The translations under genes and the position numbers were made by a program. The notes below the pieces were generated by a model that saw only the letters and a program-made list of their open reading frames with translations, was not told the origin of the DNA and did no database searches. From an uncultured Pelagibacteraceae bacterium (GTDB lineage Bacteria > Pseudomonadota > Alphaproteobacteria > Pelagibacterales > Pelagibacteraceae), in contig CACBCE010000002.1 in NCBI GenBank assembly GCA_902537665.1, forward strand, positions 1 through 64,000: a DNA stretch of 64,000 nucleotides, in the 5' to 3' direction. Of this stretch, positions 63,852-64,000 are shown in pieces (positions within the stretch are counted from its first letter, which is position 1; every line of letters begins with the position of its first letter).

Positions 63852-64000
63852 TAAAATTGTTGCTATACAAGGAAATCACCCTTCTAAACTAAATCCAAAA
63901 ACAGATACAAGTGTTTTTTTAGCCAATGAAATTCAAAAAAAGAAGTATAGAATTTTTTATTATGACCCTAAAGATTTATCTATTGTAGATTCAAAAGTTA
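63844..64000 (+). CDS. gshB: Glutathione synthetase, 5' end only
   Basis: The first 52 codons run to the window edge and are not in the ORF track. The product starts MTNKIVAIQGNHPSKLNPKT and includes TSVFLANEIQ and YRIFYYDPKDLSI, which matches the N-terminal strand-helix-strand of GshB (the conserved FYY-x-P-x-D-L segment). The protein would ligate glycine to gamma-glutamylcysteine. It overlaps gshA by 8 bases. Confidence 0.82.
   Translation, partial: MTNKIVAIQGNHPSKLNPKTDTSVFLANEIQKKKYRIFYYDPKDLSIVDSKV

Noticed and set aside
1-64000. Search by eye for tRNA, rRNA, CRISPR arrays, IS elements, att sites and prophage genes
   Set aside because: No supporting structure, repeat array, transposase or integrase was seen; the window is compact core chromosome.

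Overview
The window is a chromosomal segment of a streamlined, very AT-rich alphaproteobacterium. Gene content and style fit the SAR11 clade (Pelagibacterales). The signs are AT-driven protein composition rich in Lys, Asn, Ile and Phe, almost no spacer DNA, convergent genes that touch or overlap at their stop codons, a SAM-V-like leader before a homocysteine methyltransferase, and typical alphaproteobacterial neighbourhoods (NDUFA12-DUF2155, lptF-lptG-lptD-surA-pdxA-ksgA, cvpA-purF). The taxonomic call rests on these features, not on a search. I saw no rRNA, tRNA, CRISPR array, insertion sequence or prophage. No gene-free stretch exceeds about 140 bases; the longest are 12182-12317 and 14583-14723.

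Layout. 1-3.5 kb: a one-way run of small, mostly uncharacterised genes (dimeric-barrel-like proteins, DUF1330, SnoaL-like, TPR, DUF2798) ending in two SMR-type membrane proteins that lack the family's essential glutamate. 3.5-14.6 kb: metabolic genes, namely an inositol-monophosphatase-family phosphatase, a gamma-butyrobetaine-hydroxylase-like oxygenase, an aldehyde dehydrogenase/FAH hydrolase/CcdA/flavin reductase operon, a GYD protein, a thioesterase, a second aldehyde dehydrogenase with its DUF779 partner, a homocysteine methyltransferase under a probable SAM riboswitch, an EamA exporter and a YbaK deacylase. 14.7-16.1 kb: glutamine synthetase. 16.1-22.6 kb: a complete iron-sulphur assembly operon, iscR-sufB-sufC-sufD-sufS-sufU-sufT-sufA, read on the minus strand from a promoter that carries a near-consensus IscR type-1 site, followed by a 56-residue ORF missing from the supplied track.

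22.6-45 kb: housekeeping genes in short alternating units: hydrolase, anmK, tyrS, an AsmA-like protein, prfB (with a classical programmed +1 frameshift), mrcA, an RNase E/G, thiS-thiG, aroQ-accB-accC, DUF2155-NDUFA12, a stand-alone NrdJ-C-terminus-like protein, aspS-hda-DUF2066, purM-purN, and pepA-ndk. 45-52 kb: outer-membrane biogenesis (lptF, lptG, lptD, surA-like) followed by pdxA and rsmA. 52-55 kb: fabD-fabG-acpP-gmk on the minus strand. 55-57.6 kb: rpsF-rpsR-rplI-dnaB. 57.6-64 kb: an RND/MMPL exporter, cvpA-purF, a PhnZ/MIOX-like HD protein, gshA and the first part of gshB.

The units together cover one-carbon and methylated-amine chemistry (oxygenase, dehydrogenases, methyltransferase), redox and Fe-S homeostasis (suf, glutathione synthesis), envelope building and purine synthesis. 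The most unusual points are the glutamate-less SMR pair, the cysteine-free NrdJ-like domain protein, the lysine-rich N-terminal region on an aldehyde dehydrogenase, an RNase E/G without a visible Zn-link, and the systematic interlocking of convergent genes with no room for intrinsic terminators.
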